36,207 nt of DNA, taken from contig JALLAP010000007.1 in the NCBI GenBank assembly GCA_036939355.1, forward strand, positions 1 to 36,207, given 5' to 3'. The translations under genes were made by a program, and so were the position numbers. Below the pieces are notes generated by a model. The model had not been told where the DNA came from. It saw only the letters and a list, made by a program, of their open reading frames with translations, and did not search any database. Source of the DNA: Thalassiosira profunda (Eukaryota; Bacillariophyta; Thalassiosirophyceae; Thalassiosirales; Thalassiosiraceae). This document shows positions 9,640 through 19,200 of this stretch, piece by piece (position 1 is the first letter of the stretch; each line of letters opens with the position of its first letter).

Positions 9640-10292
9640 TTTATGTTTGTGTCCGGTATCCTGGCATAAATGATAAGTTTTCTGGCAAGGCGCCGCTGCG
9701 GAGAGGTCAATGAGGCTTCCCCGCCAACATAGCGTGCGGTGGGCGTAGAAGGCGGGGCGTTAGTAGCATGCGGTGGCAGCGAGGAACAGGGGGGAGGCTG
9801 GCATGGCGTCCGCGAGGCGGGGAAGAATGAATGAAGATTGGGGAGGACTATTGTACGTACGATTGTACGTACCCCAGGCCCAACAAAGATCCAACAATCC
9901 ACAACCGCTGGTCCACAAACAGCCTCCCCGCGGAATAACGATACCAACGCTCAGCGCCGCTGCCCCTGCACAAGATAGAGGTAATTTTCCTTGCTATTGC
10001 TTGCCCTAGGCGCTAGGCGGGGGGTGGCGGATTTGCACCCCATCGCGATCTCTGCTGTTTGTGTGGCGTCATTTTTTTTTCTGGATGGACCGCCGTGGGC
10101 GGCCAATTAATGGGAAGGTCGCGGCGGACAATTTTGGAGGGGGGGGGGGAGACGTCGGCTTGCGCTCATGGGGGGGATTTTTGCTCTGTCTCGATGATGT
10201 TGTGTCCCCAACCCTAAACACCAATATTCTGTGCTGTCTTCGCGATCCAATCGTAGAGCAAACTTCTCCCCAGAGAACAACACCATCACACC
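9640..10292. promoter_or_regulatory. Divergent spacer, lipase/zf-PARP (copy A)
   Basis: 653 bp without a supported gene. The stretch 9851-9872 contains two close copies of TTGTACGTAC, each carrying the palindrome GTACGTAC, a candidate factor-binding site found only in this copy. A G-run lies near 10137-10149. Only the first roughly 50 bp before the lipase and the roughly 40 bp before the zf-PARP start resemble copy B. The middle is unrelated to the copy B spacer. Confidence 0.4.
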
Positions 10293-10610
10293 ATGTCGAC
10301 CAAAGCAAAAAAAGCAAGCGACATCTCGTTCGAAGACAATGGGCTTCGCTATTGCGTTGAAACTGCCGGGACAGGCCGCAGCAGCTGCAAGAGGTGCAAG
10401 GAAAAGATCGACAAGGGCGCCTTGCGTTTTGGCTCCTCCATGCAAGGTGCCATGCACGGCAGCTGGTTTTGGCATCACCTCCAATGTGCCTCTTCTACGC
10501 AGGTCTCCAACTGCATGCGCACCTACAATGACGATATCGCCTCGGTGCCCTTCTACGACAACCTCTCGGAGGATGACAAGACGACCGTGAGGGAGCACTT
10601 CAGCAGCTAA
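10293..10610 (+). CDS. Small PARP-type zinc-finger protein (copy A)
   Basis: A 105-residue single-domain protein. The pattern SSCKRCKEKIDKGALRFG, then SWFWHHLQCAS, is that of the zf-PARP finger (Cys-x2-Cys ... His-x2-Cys), which in PARP1 and DNA ligase III recognises DNA strand breaks. No catalytic ADP-ribosyltransferase or ligase domain is attached; the protein is just the finger with a short Lys-rich start. A role in DNA-damage sensing is inferred from the family. The CDS differs from the copy at 21516-21833 at only three bases, one of them changing the penultimate residue (Ser here, Gly there). The UTRs are also nearly identical, far closer than most other duplicated genes here. Confidence 0.85.
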   Translation: MSTKAKKASDISFEDNGLRYCVETAGTGRSSCKRCKEKIDKGALRFGSSMQGAMHGSWFWHHLQCASSTQVSNCMRTYNDDIASVPFYDNLSEDDKTTVREHFSS

Positions 10611-10910
10611 GAGTTCTCGTGCCGGTGCCGCATCAGCTTGTAGCATTTCTTGGTGCGAGGTGAGCCATCGCGCGGGGGGTGCTTTGGCGACAGGGGCTTT
10701 CACACGAACTTCGTAGACTATTGATATGAGAGAGATCAGGATGTATGCTAGTACATATCAGAACTATTGATGATACGACGTGGTGTAAACATACATCATG
10801 AATATTAGCATTTCACTCATTCCTACGAAATTCGTAGATCAAACTCAGCGTCTCTTTCAGAACAGGTTGCGCTGCCTGTGCAATAGAGCTCGCCTCCTCC
10901 TTCCCTCTCG
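10611..10910. other. Tail-to-tail spacer, zf-PARP/Yip1 (copy A)
   Basis: 300 bp with no gene. The first 80 bp or so are nearly identical to copy B (zf-PARP 3' UTR); similarity then fades. A perfect inverted repeat with 7-bp arms, CTACGAA-A-TTCGTAG, lies at about 10823-10837 and is absent from copy B. Confidence 0.4.
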
Positions 10911-12233
10911 CTAGAAAATGGTGATCATCACGAACGCCGTGTACAGCAGTGCGGTGGGATACGCCACCAAAAACCTTTGCGCGCGCATGTTGCACCCCCG
11001 CTCGAACAGCCGTGCGCTCGCGGCCGTGCACCATCCCACCGTCAGTATGGCCGCCAGCATCCCCCACTGCCCCAATTTGTGAATCCGCACAATGGCATTG
11101 ATCCCCGCCAGCAAATTGACGGGAAGGAGCGCGTACCCCAGGATGGAGAGGACCGTCCAGAACGACACGGCGCCGTGGGGGTTGAGGAGGTTCATGAGCA
11201 GCGTCATCGCAACAGAGCCCGAGACGCCGAAGCCGTAGACGTAGCCGAAGTGGAGCTTGCCGCTGAGGAGCAATTCCCCGCCCAATCCCAGGGCAAAGGC
11301 CAGCGGTCCCGCCAAGTCGGCATCGTTTTCTATGTCCCCGCTCTCGAGGCCCCGGGCGTGCTTGCCGAAGGGGAAGAGGACCGCGCGGGATTTGGAGTAG
11401 ATGTGGGGAAAGTTGACCCCCAGTTCCTCCAGCAGGGGCGGTTCGTTGTCGTAATCCTCCTCGACGGAGTGCAGGGCGTTGTCGTCGGCCTTCTTTTTGG
11501 CCGCGGCGGCGTTGGGGTCGAAGACGTGCGGGGTCGGTGCGGCGGCGGTGGGGGCGGCGGGGGCTCCCCCGATGGGACCTCCCATGGCTCCGCTCATTCC
11601 GCCAGTCATTCCCCCACTCATTCCACCAGTGTCCCAGCTGCTGCTCATCTGCCCGCTGCTGCCCGAATTAGGATTGGACCCGAACGCCGAGGCCGGGGGG
11701 ATGTTGCTGCTAGCTCCGCCCATTGTTCCGCTCATTCCCCCGCTCACGGCAGTACTGCTGGCCCCATATCCGCTCGACGTGGCCCCGCTGGAGCTTCCGT
11801 AATATCCCCCGCCGTTTGCTCCAGCCGACATCCCGCCGGACATTCCCCCGGAAAGGGCGCCGCCGCCGCCGCCCCCACCGCTGTACCCGCTGGACGCGCC
11901 GTAATTATTACTTCCGTACAAATTGTCGCCGCCGCCACTTCCAGCAGCAGTATTCATGGAATAAAACCCCGATCCGCTGCCGGGCGCCGCGGCAGGCGCC
12001 GCCGGGGCGGGCGCCGGGGCCGCCGTGGAGGCGAACCAATCGTCCGACGACGACGTTGCCGCGGCAGTTGTCGTTTGCGGTTGCGGCCGTTGCCGTTGCT
12101 GCTGTTTGGATGGCAAGCCGAGCCGCTGCCGCGCCGCGGACGAGGAGGCGGTCCCGGCGTTGGAGCCGTAGTAGCCGCCGCCGCCGTAGGAGGATCCGCC
12201 GCCCGGCGGGGGCGGTGGGGGCGGCGCTGACAT
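10911..12233 (-). CDS. Yip1-family Golgi/ER membrane protein (copy A)
   Basis: A 440-residue protein. The first 230 or so residues are low complexity: Gly/Ser/Tyr-rich (GGYYGSN), Gln/Pro/Ala-rich, then GGMSGGM-type repeats. The C-terminal Yip1 domain starts with EPPLLEELGVNFPHIYSKSRAV and has the family hallmark DLAGPLAFALGLGGELLLSG plus the KLHFGYVYGFG stretch. About five membrane segments follow to the end (ALLYTAFVMITIF). Yip1/YIPF5 proteins bind Rab (Ypt) GTPases and act in ER-to-Golgi vesicle traffic; that role is taken from the family. The start MSAPPPPPPPGG is the first ATG and is shared with copy B. It is head-to-head with the serine acetyltransferase gene. Confidence 0.88.
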   Translation of the reverse strand: MSAPPPPPPPGGGSSYGGGGYYGSNAGTASSSAARQRLGLPSKQQQRQRPQPQTTTAAATSSSDDWFASTAAPAPAPAAPAAAPGSGSGFYSMNTAAGSGGGDNLYGSNNYGASSGYSGGGGGGGALSGGMSGGMSAGANGGGYYGSSSGATSSGYGASSTAVSGGMSGTMGGASSNIPPASAFGSNPNSGSSGQMSSSWDTGGMSGGMTGGMSGAMGGPIGGAPAAPTAAAPTPHVFDPNAAAAKKKADDNALHSVEEDYDNEPPLLEELGVNFPHIYSKSRAVLFPFGKHARGLESGDIENDADLAGPLAFALGLGGELLLSGKLHFGYVYGFGVSGSVAMTLLMNLLNPHGAVSFWTVLSILGYALLPVNLLAGINAIVRIHKLGQWGMLAAILTVGWCTAASARLFERGCNMRAQRFLVAYPTALLYTAFVMITIF

Positions 12234-12571
12234 GGCTGCTGGGAGGAGGGGCTGGGAACGGCGGTGTCCCTTGTTTTGTGTTTTGTGTGCAACTGCATCT
12301 CAGATTCGGTTTCACTAAATGGAGCTTTTCCGACTCTCAGCTTTACCTTATCTATTAGTTTCACGAAAAGAGCTTCCATCTAGGTACATTCCAACTAGGT
12401 ACATTCCAACTAGGTACGTATTCTGAAACAAAGCTGCCGCAACAACAAAGAAACGACGGGACGACGAGACGACGAATAATCGACGAAGCCCTCGAAGCGC
12501 CGCCACGGCACGGCTGGGCGGCTCGGGCAGGAATGCACCGAAGCGCTGCTGCTCTCATAAATCCAACCATC
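12234..12571. promoter_or_regulatory. Divergent promoter region, Yip1/SAT (copy A)
   Basis: 338 bp between the two start codons, with no gene seen. Parts next to both genes match copy B (23494-23836). It contains a copy-specific tandem repeat, listed separately. Confidence 0.4.
12380..12417. repeat. 15-bp tandem repeat in Yip1/SAT spacer
   Basis: CTAGGTACATTCCAA occurs at 12380-12394 and 12395-12409, followed by a partial third unit. The array is missing from the otherwise homologous spacer of copy B, so it arose, or was lost, after the duplication. Confidence 0.8.
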
Positions 12572-14629
12572 ATGCTCTCCAAAAGCGTGAGCCGGATGCG
12601 GTCCCTCGTCCTCGGCGGCAACGGCGGGCAGGTCGGGGACGGCGGCGGCAACCACCCGAAGAGGTCCGTGCTCTCGTCCGGAACTGATGGACTGCGGACG
12701 GCGGTGGCCAAATTGAACGGGCTCCCGCAGTCGTCGGACGTGGTATCGGACGATGAGATGTTCGTTCGGTTGCGCGGGGAGGCGGCCGAGGTGGTTAGGT
12801 GCGTGCGCTTATGCCGTTATTTGCAAGACGCATGAGATATGCAGGATATTCTGTGATGGCAAAATGTCTCATATTCACCTCGCAACTGCCCCCTCCATCT
12901 ACTTTGCAGGCGGGAGCCCATCCTCTCCAACCTCCTATCGAAGGTGGGCCTCGTCGATGCGACCGTCTGCGGGAAGAGCGAACCGGCCACGTCGTTCGAG
13001 GAGATCATCTCGCGAATAGTGGCACACCGCCTCTCGAGCTGCTCGGGCAAGTCTGAAACCATCTGCCCCGACTTCCTCCGGAAGTTGATCCAGGAGTCCT
13101 TCGACGGCGGGGAATTGGAGCTGGGGCATTCCATGTCCGAGGCCGTGCGGCAGGATGCTTTGGCCGTATTGAACCGGGATCCGGCGTGCGTGACGCTGTT
13201 GGAGGTGGTGCTCTTCTTCAAGGGCTTCCATGCGTTGGTCCTGCACCGGACGGCGCGGCGGGCGTGGAAGCCCGACGAACGCGAGGGCGATGGGGAGAAT
13301 CCGATGGATGCGGAAGGGTTTGACATGGTCGATGCGGAGCAGGCCCGGGCGAATACGGGAGAGGCCGAGGTGTCCATGTCCGGAAAAAGGTTTGTGGCGC
13401 TGCTCCTGCAATCGCAAGCCTCGTCCGCGTTTGGGGTGGACATCCACCCTGCTTGCTCAATCGGCGCGGGCGTCATGATCGACCATGCCTCCGGGGTGGT
13501 GATCGGGGAAACCGCCACCATTGGCGACGGGAGCACGATACTCCACGGCGTTACATTGGGAGGCACTGGAAAGGAACATGGAGACAGACACCCAAAGATA
13601 GGGAAGGACGTGTTGATTGGCGCCGGGACGAAGATTCTTGGCAATATCACCGTTGGGGATCGCGCCAAGATTGGCGCCGGAAGTGTGGTATTGCGCCCGA
13701 TCCCCTCCGGGGCCACCGCGGTGGGGGCACCGGCGAAGATTATTGGGTACACGCCCCAGGGCGAACGTCCGGGCAGCTCGGTGGATATGAAGCTGGAGGG
13801 CGTCGAGCCCTTGTTGGGGAAGAAGCTGAGCTCCCAGCTGACCGGCAGCATTACGGAGGGGACCACCAGCACCGAAAGTTTGGATCGTTTGGCCACAACG
13901 GATGAAGAAACGACGGTGGAGACTGAACTGCCGGAGGAGGAGAGCGAAAGGAGGGTTTCCGAGGGAGATACCGAGGAGTCCACAAGCCAGGAGGAGGAGG
14001 TGGAGGCACGCCTCAAAGCCTTTGACAAGGAAGCCGGCGAGGAAGAATCCCACGAGGATGACGACGACGTGACAGACTTTGGCACAAAACCCAAGTGCCG
14101 GTACGTCAAGATATCGAAGCACAATGACGGCCTTTGCCCATTCAACGGCGCCTTCCGGGACGTCTCTTCAACGATGAAGGGATGCTCCATTTCCCATTCG
14201 GAGCTGCGGGCGCTGCTCATCCAGGAGGGATGCACGGAAGGCGAGTGCGTTGAGGTCTTCTTCGCGCTCTTGCACCGCACCCCGTCTGCGTCCAAGGCGC
14301 GGCAGTGCGGTTGCATCCCGCTCGAGATCTTCAGCCGAGATTTTCCGGAAATCGCAATGGAGAAGACGCGCCTGGATCGGGACACTGCGAACGCCCTCGC
14401 GCGTGGCGATCTGCGGGCCTTGGGCATGAGCAAGAAGGCGAGCCGGCGGTTCCGTTCGGTGTTCGCCAATCTGGGTCGGCAGGCGGTTTCGGCATTGCCC
14501 AAGATTCCGTCGTCGGGATCGCTGTCGATGAGCGCACACGGCAAGTGCTGTGCTATGCGAAAGTCAGAAAGGGACGCGATGGGAGAGCACTTGGACACGG
14601 CCGAGTATGCGGCGGAAATCAACATCTGA
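12572..14629 (+). CDS. SAT: Serine O-acetyltransferase with C-terminal extension (copy A), one intron
   Basis: Exons 12572-12798 and 12910-14629 (111-bp intron) give 648 residues. The enzyme makes O-acetylserine from serine and acetyl-CoA, the first step of cysteine synthesis. The helical SAT N-domain (REPILSNLLSKVG, LNRDPACVTLL, FFKGFHALVLHRTARRAW) is followed by an extra acidic segment of about 35 residues that normal SATs lack at this point. The left-handed beta-helix covers about 252-355. By alignment with CysE, Asp253 and His268 (VDIHP, MIDHASG) form the catalytic dyad, and His303 lies in the GDRHPKIG loop. After GAPAKIIG, where the family usually nearly ends, about 290 more residues follow: an acidic linker, then a Cys-containing helical region (GCSISHSELRALLIQEGC) of unknown role. 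The start at 12572 is the first ATG common to both copies. Confidence 0.88.
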
Positions 14630-14748
14630 GGTGGTGGGCTGGGAGAACGGGCTGCGATTCGGGGCTGTGGCCCATCTGATGTCGCAATAAGTAACGCTAA
14701 TGTTTGTACTCATCAAACACATACCTTCCAGAACTCTTCTCCACCGCT

Positions 14749-16038
14749 CTAGCCCGTCCGATTGACCGACCCGATGCTGTGCACATGGTCGATGTACTCC
14801 AGCCAATCGTCGTAGGGATCGTCGTCCTCCTCCTTTCCATTTTCGTCGCCGTACATGTCCAGCAGTTGCAAATAGTTGGGCGCCGTGCGGTCGGCTTCCT
14901 CTTTCGCATCTCCCACCGCTGCCTTGCCCTTTGCAATCGCATTGCCTCCAAAGATCTGGCGGCTGAGCGATTCCCTCGCGTGCCGTAAGAACATTCCCGT
15001 CATGCTGCCGCTGGCGTTGGATTCGTCCCCAAAGAGAAAGAATGACGATGGAGACGACTTCCTCTGCCAGTCGCCCGCGTCGTGGAAGGGAGACACCTGC
15101 CCCACCACGCGCTCATCTAGTTGTATTTCTTCCTCTTCTTCTTCACCCAGATCGATGGGTTGATTCCGTTGGAAGGGACTGTACATTCGGAAATGTCCGC
15201 CCAACGTCGGCGAGTAGGCAGCGGCAACGCTGTCTTTTCTCGGGGCGGGCATGCGCTCGTGAATCATGGACATGAGAGCATCCTCCACCAAGTCGTAGCA
15301 GTGCCCGTGTCGTTGGGTGGAGTTCATCTCGTCTGCTCCACTGGCTGCACTTGCACCTTCATCAGAAGGTTGTGCACGTTCGCCCATCTTTGCAATGCCC
15401 AGCTTTCTGCTCCTTCCTTCCGCGTCTATCGCAGGGAGCACCTCCTGCTGCAGCACCGTGTGACGGAAGGCCACCGAGCTCCTCGCGCCGTTCGATCCCA
15501 TGTCCATGCCGTTTCGCACTTGCGCCAGCGTCTTCCCCGCCAAATGATCGACTGTTCGCTGAGCCAGGTGGTGCAGCGTCGGGCACGTGCAAGATGTGAG
15601 TATCGGGCGCGACGACTGGGCGCTGTGCTGGGTGGTCAATGGCTTCAGGCGGACGTCGTCGTCGCTAGTGTGCGCGGTCGCCATCACCCGCTTCGCGTGG
15701 TAGGATGCACCGACGATGGTGGGGCTCGGCGCCGCAGAATGTTGGGCCAGCTGCGTTTCTATACGAATAACACATCCGCAGTCCGGAGAACACTGCTGCC
15801 CCCACGCCCGGCCGCTGACATTGTCGTCTGCGGCCGCCGCTGAGGGCGACGCTGCAGATGCGGCCGCGGGCGCCAGACCCTTCGCTCGGTTCGCAACGGC
15901 GGAACGGGACGATTGCAATAGAAACCTCATCTCGGTGCATGTAATAGCAATATGGAACGGCCCGCAACGAAAAGTGAGCTCATCCGCGCCCGCCTGCACC
16001 TCTGCACCTCGTGCCGGCAGTGTCGAGGGGTGATGCAA
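14749..16038 (-). CDS. Divergent NifU/IscU N-domain-like protein (single copy)
   Basis: A frame of up to 429 codons without a counterpart elsewhere in the window. Three Cys sites are spaced as in IscU/NifU-N/SufU scaffolds: CGC at residues 87-89, SCTC at 149-152 followed by a helix ending HLAGKTLAQV, and GHCYDLVEDAL at 245-255. The last two resemble the family's GCG...GKT and HCS.LAEDAL regions. The Asp after the first Cys pair (CGD) is replaced. Remaining regions are acidic and disordered, with a C-terminus rich in Asp and Glu. The assignment is my inference. The 5' end is unsettled: the frame opens with TTG at 16038. The first in-frame ATG is at about 15930. Alternatively, an upstream ATG at 16082 could join through a possible 41-bp intron (16002-16042), which keeps frame. 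It is head-to-head with the VASt gene. Confidence 0.5.
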   Translation of the reverse strand: MHHPSTLPARGAEVQAGADELTFRCGPFHIAITCTEMRFLLQSSRSAVANRAKGLAPAAASAASPSAAAADDNVSGRAWGQQCSPDCGCVIRIETQLAQHSAAPSPTIVGASYHAKRVMATAHTSDDDVRLKPLTTQHSAQSSRPILTSCTCPTLHHLAQRTVDHLAGKTLAQVRNGMDMGSNGARSSVAFRHTVLQQEVLPAIDAEGRSRKLGIAKMGERAQPSDEGASAASGADEMNSTQRHGHCYDLVEDALMSMIHERMPAPRKDSVAAAYSPTLGGHFRMYSPFQRNQPIDLGEEEEEEIQLDERVVGQVSPFHDAGDWQRKSSPSSFFLFGDESNASGSMTGMFLRHARESLSRQIFGGNAIAKGKAAVGDAKEEADRTAPNYLQLLDMYGDENGKEEDDDPYDDWLEYIDHVHSIGSVNRTG

Positions 16039-16082
16039 CCACGGGTATTTGTTCTCTTAGCCCTCGTTGCCGACGTTGACAT

Positions 16083-16239
16083 TCGAGACGCCACGTTGCG
16101 CGAGGAAGAAATCACTGATCGCTAAAGAAGTCATCGCTCGCTAAAAGAGATAGTTTCCATCCTTCCTTCCCTCCTCTTCTTTGCTTTGCATCAAAATCTT
16201 TGCAACAAAATCCAAGAAGCTGCACCGACTCAACACGCC
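16083..16239. promoter_or_regulatory. Short divergent promoter, NifU-like/VASt
   Basis: About 157 bp between the possible upstream ATG at 16082 and the VASt start. Near-repeats of ATCGCTAAA / TCGCTCGCTAAAA lie at about 16118-16146, followed by a pyrimidine-rich run. Its role is inferred from position. Confidence 0.35.
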
Positions 16240-19200
16240 ATGCCGCCCGACAACAACGACGACGGCGAACGCCCCTCCCCGCTCCTCGCCAGCGACCGCG
16301 CGGTCGTCGACGGCCGGGCCCGCTCCTACGGCCTCGGCGTCGGCGGAAGCTCGATCAGGGAGCGCGGCGGAGAGGCGTCGAGTTCCTTCCCCATCAAAAA
16401 GATCGCCTTCAAGGTGCCCCTCTCGGGCGGCAAGGCAGAGCCGGGCGCGGCGATGGATGGATCGAACGCGGTGGCGGACAGTGTGAGCTCTGCACAGATG
16501 CGGGCTGAAACGCAGCGGCGGGAGGAGCTGGAGAGGGAGAAGCGGGAGGCGAGGGCGGCGGGCCTGCGCGGTGAGCGTGTGATGTACATCTTATGCAATT
16601 GACGTGCGAACACAATCTCATATCTTGAATCATGTAAGCCGCCGAACTGGCACGCCAGGGCATCATACCGGGGCTGATATATGAGGACGAGGGGGTGACG
16701 AAATACATCTGCGAGGCGGGCAGTTTCGGAAAGCCGGTGAAGGGCGCCAGGCGGCGAAAATCCAAGAAGAAGAATGCAGAGAAGGCGGACGGAAAGGCCG
16801 ACGAGTCGCAATATTTCAGTGCCAGAGACGGGGAGGAAAAGGTAGAGATTGGGGAGGATGACGAGGACGAGGAGGACTCCGTGCCCTTGACTCTGGAGAC
16901 TCGGACTGCCACTACTGCAATGGACAATGCAACAGCGGCATCGGAGGGCACCAAATCATCCAGATCGACCCTGCAGCGGCTGCTCGGAAAGGACCGGAAG
17001 AAGATCAACCTCGAGATGACGCCGCAGGACGAGGCGTTGCAGGAGGCGAAGGATCTCTTGGCGCAAGGGGCGTGGATGTGCGGGGTGTGCGGCACGCCCT
17101 TCGTCTCCTCGAAGGACGCCAGTTCTCACGAGAAGGCATGTTTGATCGAGTGGGCGAAGCACGATAAGTTGGTGCGGCAGGGCTGGAGGGACCGGCCAAT
17201 GCAGAGGGATGCGTCAGACTCAAAGGTGCCTATCCTCTTTCGTGAGACCCATCAGCGGTTGAACTATCCCGAATACCTGCCCCCGCGCACCGGAGGGGAG
17301 ATCCCCCTGTCGTCTCCGTTGGTGAAGAAGTACCTTCTCATGACAGACGAGGCGTTGGCCAATATTGCACAGCGGCAGAGGCACATCTTTCATCAGGTAA
17401 TCGACAAAGATCTGTGCGACCTGTCGCTGAAGAAGCAAAAGGTCCGCGAAAACCCAACTCCGGAGGCTTTGGAGGAGTACTCGAATAACGAGAAGAGAAT
17501 GCACGAAGATCTCTTCATTTGGGAGCGGGAGTACGATGCCCTGAAAGAGCTGGAACTGGCCTCGCAGGATCGACACTACTACGCAATGCTCGAGCAACGG
17601 GCGCTGGAACGGAGGCACGGCCGTCAACCCCATCTAACGCGTCACGATTACTACTACCATCGCTTGAACCGCATCCGGCGCGCGGGCGCCTGCGAGGATT
17701 TTACCATCGCCTCCAATCCTGAGGATAAGGAGGCAGAGGAAGAGGCCGAAAAGTTCCGTTTGGCATCGAATGTCTGGGGCACGATCAAGGGTCGCTTTGA
17801 CCACGCGTACAAGCTGGTGAAGGAGGGCCCCGCTTCTGCTGACGGCACTGGCAACAGGCAGCGAAGCCAATCGGACGACAAGGACACCCGCAAGAAGGAC
17901 ATGAAACACGACGAGAATACANGGCAACAGGCAGCGAAGCCAATCGGACGACAAGGACACCCGCAAGAAGGACATGAAACACGACGAGAATACACTTTAT
18001 ATTAACGTGGTCGTGAAGAATTCGGTCCAAATGGTCAACAACGAGCTGCAGCGCATCGCCCGGGGATGGTGGCAGACGGAGCTTCACAACAGTGGCGGCA
18101 GTCAGAGTGGGAAGGAGGAGGTTTTGGACTTCCAGTTCGAGTGGATTCGAGCACATACGCAGAAACGGGTCATCAGCTTGGCGGGGATGGCGCTGGCCTC
18201 TGACTTTGTGAGTGACACAACTACGTTCATTCACTGCCCGAGGCCGCTGTTTTATCTTTTCTGACACTGAATCGCCGATCTCGTATCTGCTTGTACCCTG
18301 TACCCCAGACTCCGAAGAAGGTGGCCGTTCAGCTATCCAAGGACTTGCACCGGTGAGAGATAGTCTGCACTGCAAGTCCTTGACTTTCCATGGCATTGTG
18401 CTCATACGCCACCGTTCCTTGTCTCCACAGATTGATCGAGCCGCAGGTGAGAGGAGAATATCAAAAACATCGTGTGCATAACTAGCTCGTCATTGCTCAA
18501 CCACCACATCATTTGTTTGTCTGCAGCTACACAGCCGCGGTGTCACCATCCAAGCCGATATCGAATATCGAGAGGGACAGTATTTCGTGTTGGCCGTGAA
18601 CATAATGGACATCGAGTGGCCGCAACTCACAGGATGGGTGGCGAAGCAATATGCGCTCCGCCCCGAACTTAGGTTAGGACAGAGTTTGAGGAAGGACGCA
18701 GACATCAATCCCAAAGCCAAAAAGAAGAAGCGGAAGACGGTTGCGCAGCGAGTGAATGCGGCTCTTGCGGACGTGCGAAGCCGTTTCCCTTCGACGAATG
18801 AAATGGTGAGATGAGTGGCGGTGGTGCCAGTTGTACGCGTGATATCTCTCATTGTATTTATCTCTTCGCATTGACTCAGGTGGGGCTATTTCTACTCGTC
18901 ATGCATCGAATTCACGAGCTGGGGCTGGGCGTTGCAGAGCCTATACTGCGCCTTTGCTACTATCTCTTCCTGGAGTATTCGATCAACAAGTTCATCCTGA
19001 ATGCATCGACCGACGGTAAGTCGCAAGAAAGATATGAACAGCCTCTGGATGAGCACTGGTGCTCAACTTCTCCTCTCATCTGGTACAGATATATTCCAGT
19101 ATGTGGAAAAGAAGGGGATGGAAATGCAACTCGCGATTAGGAAGAATACGGACCAGGCATCCTTCATGCTTGCGGCGCTGCGTGAAATACGAAGTGGTGG

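Noticed and set aside
10977..12230. 417-codon plus-strand frame opposite Yip1
   Set aside because: Antisense shadow; the Yip1 frame has family motifs, and the plus frame is only partly kept open in copy B.
12817..14625. Long minus-strand frame opposite SAT (also 24211-25398 and 24759-25991)
   Set aside because: Shadow of the SAT exon; the composition is reversed codons of a known enzyme.
17850..17994. A biological tandem repeat or duplicated exon piece in the VASt gene
   Set aside because: One N in the middle, exact identity, frame disruption and a second case with the same 72-bp length all point to an assembly joint.
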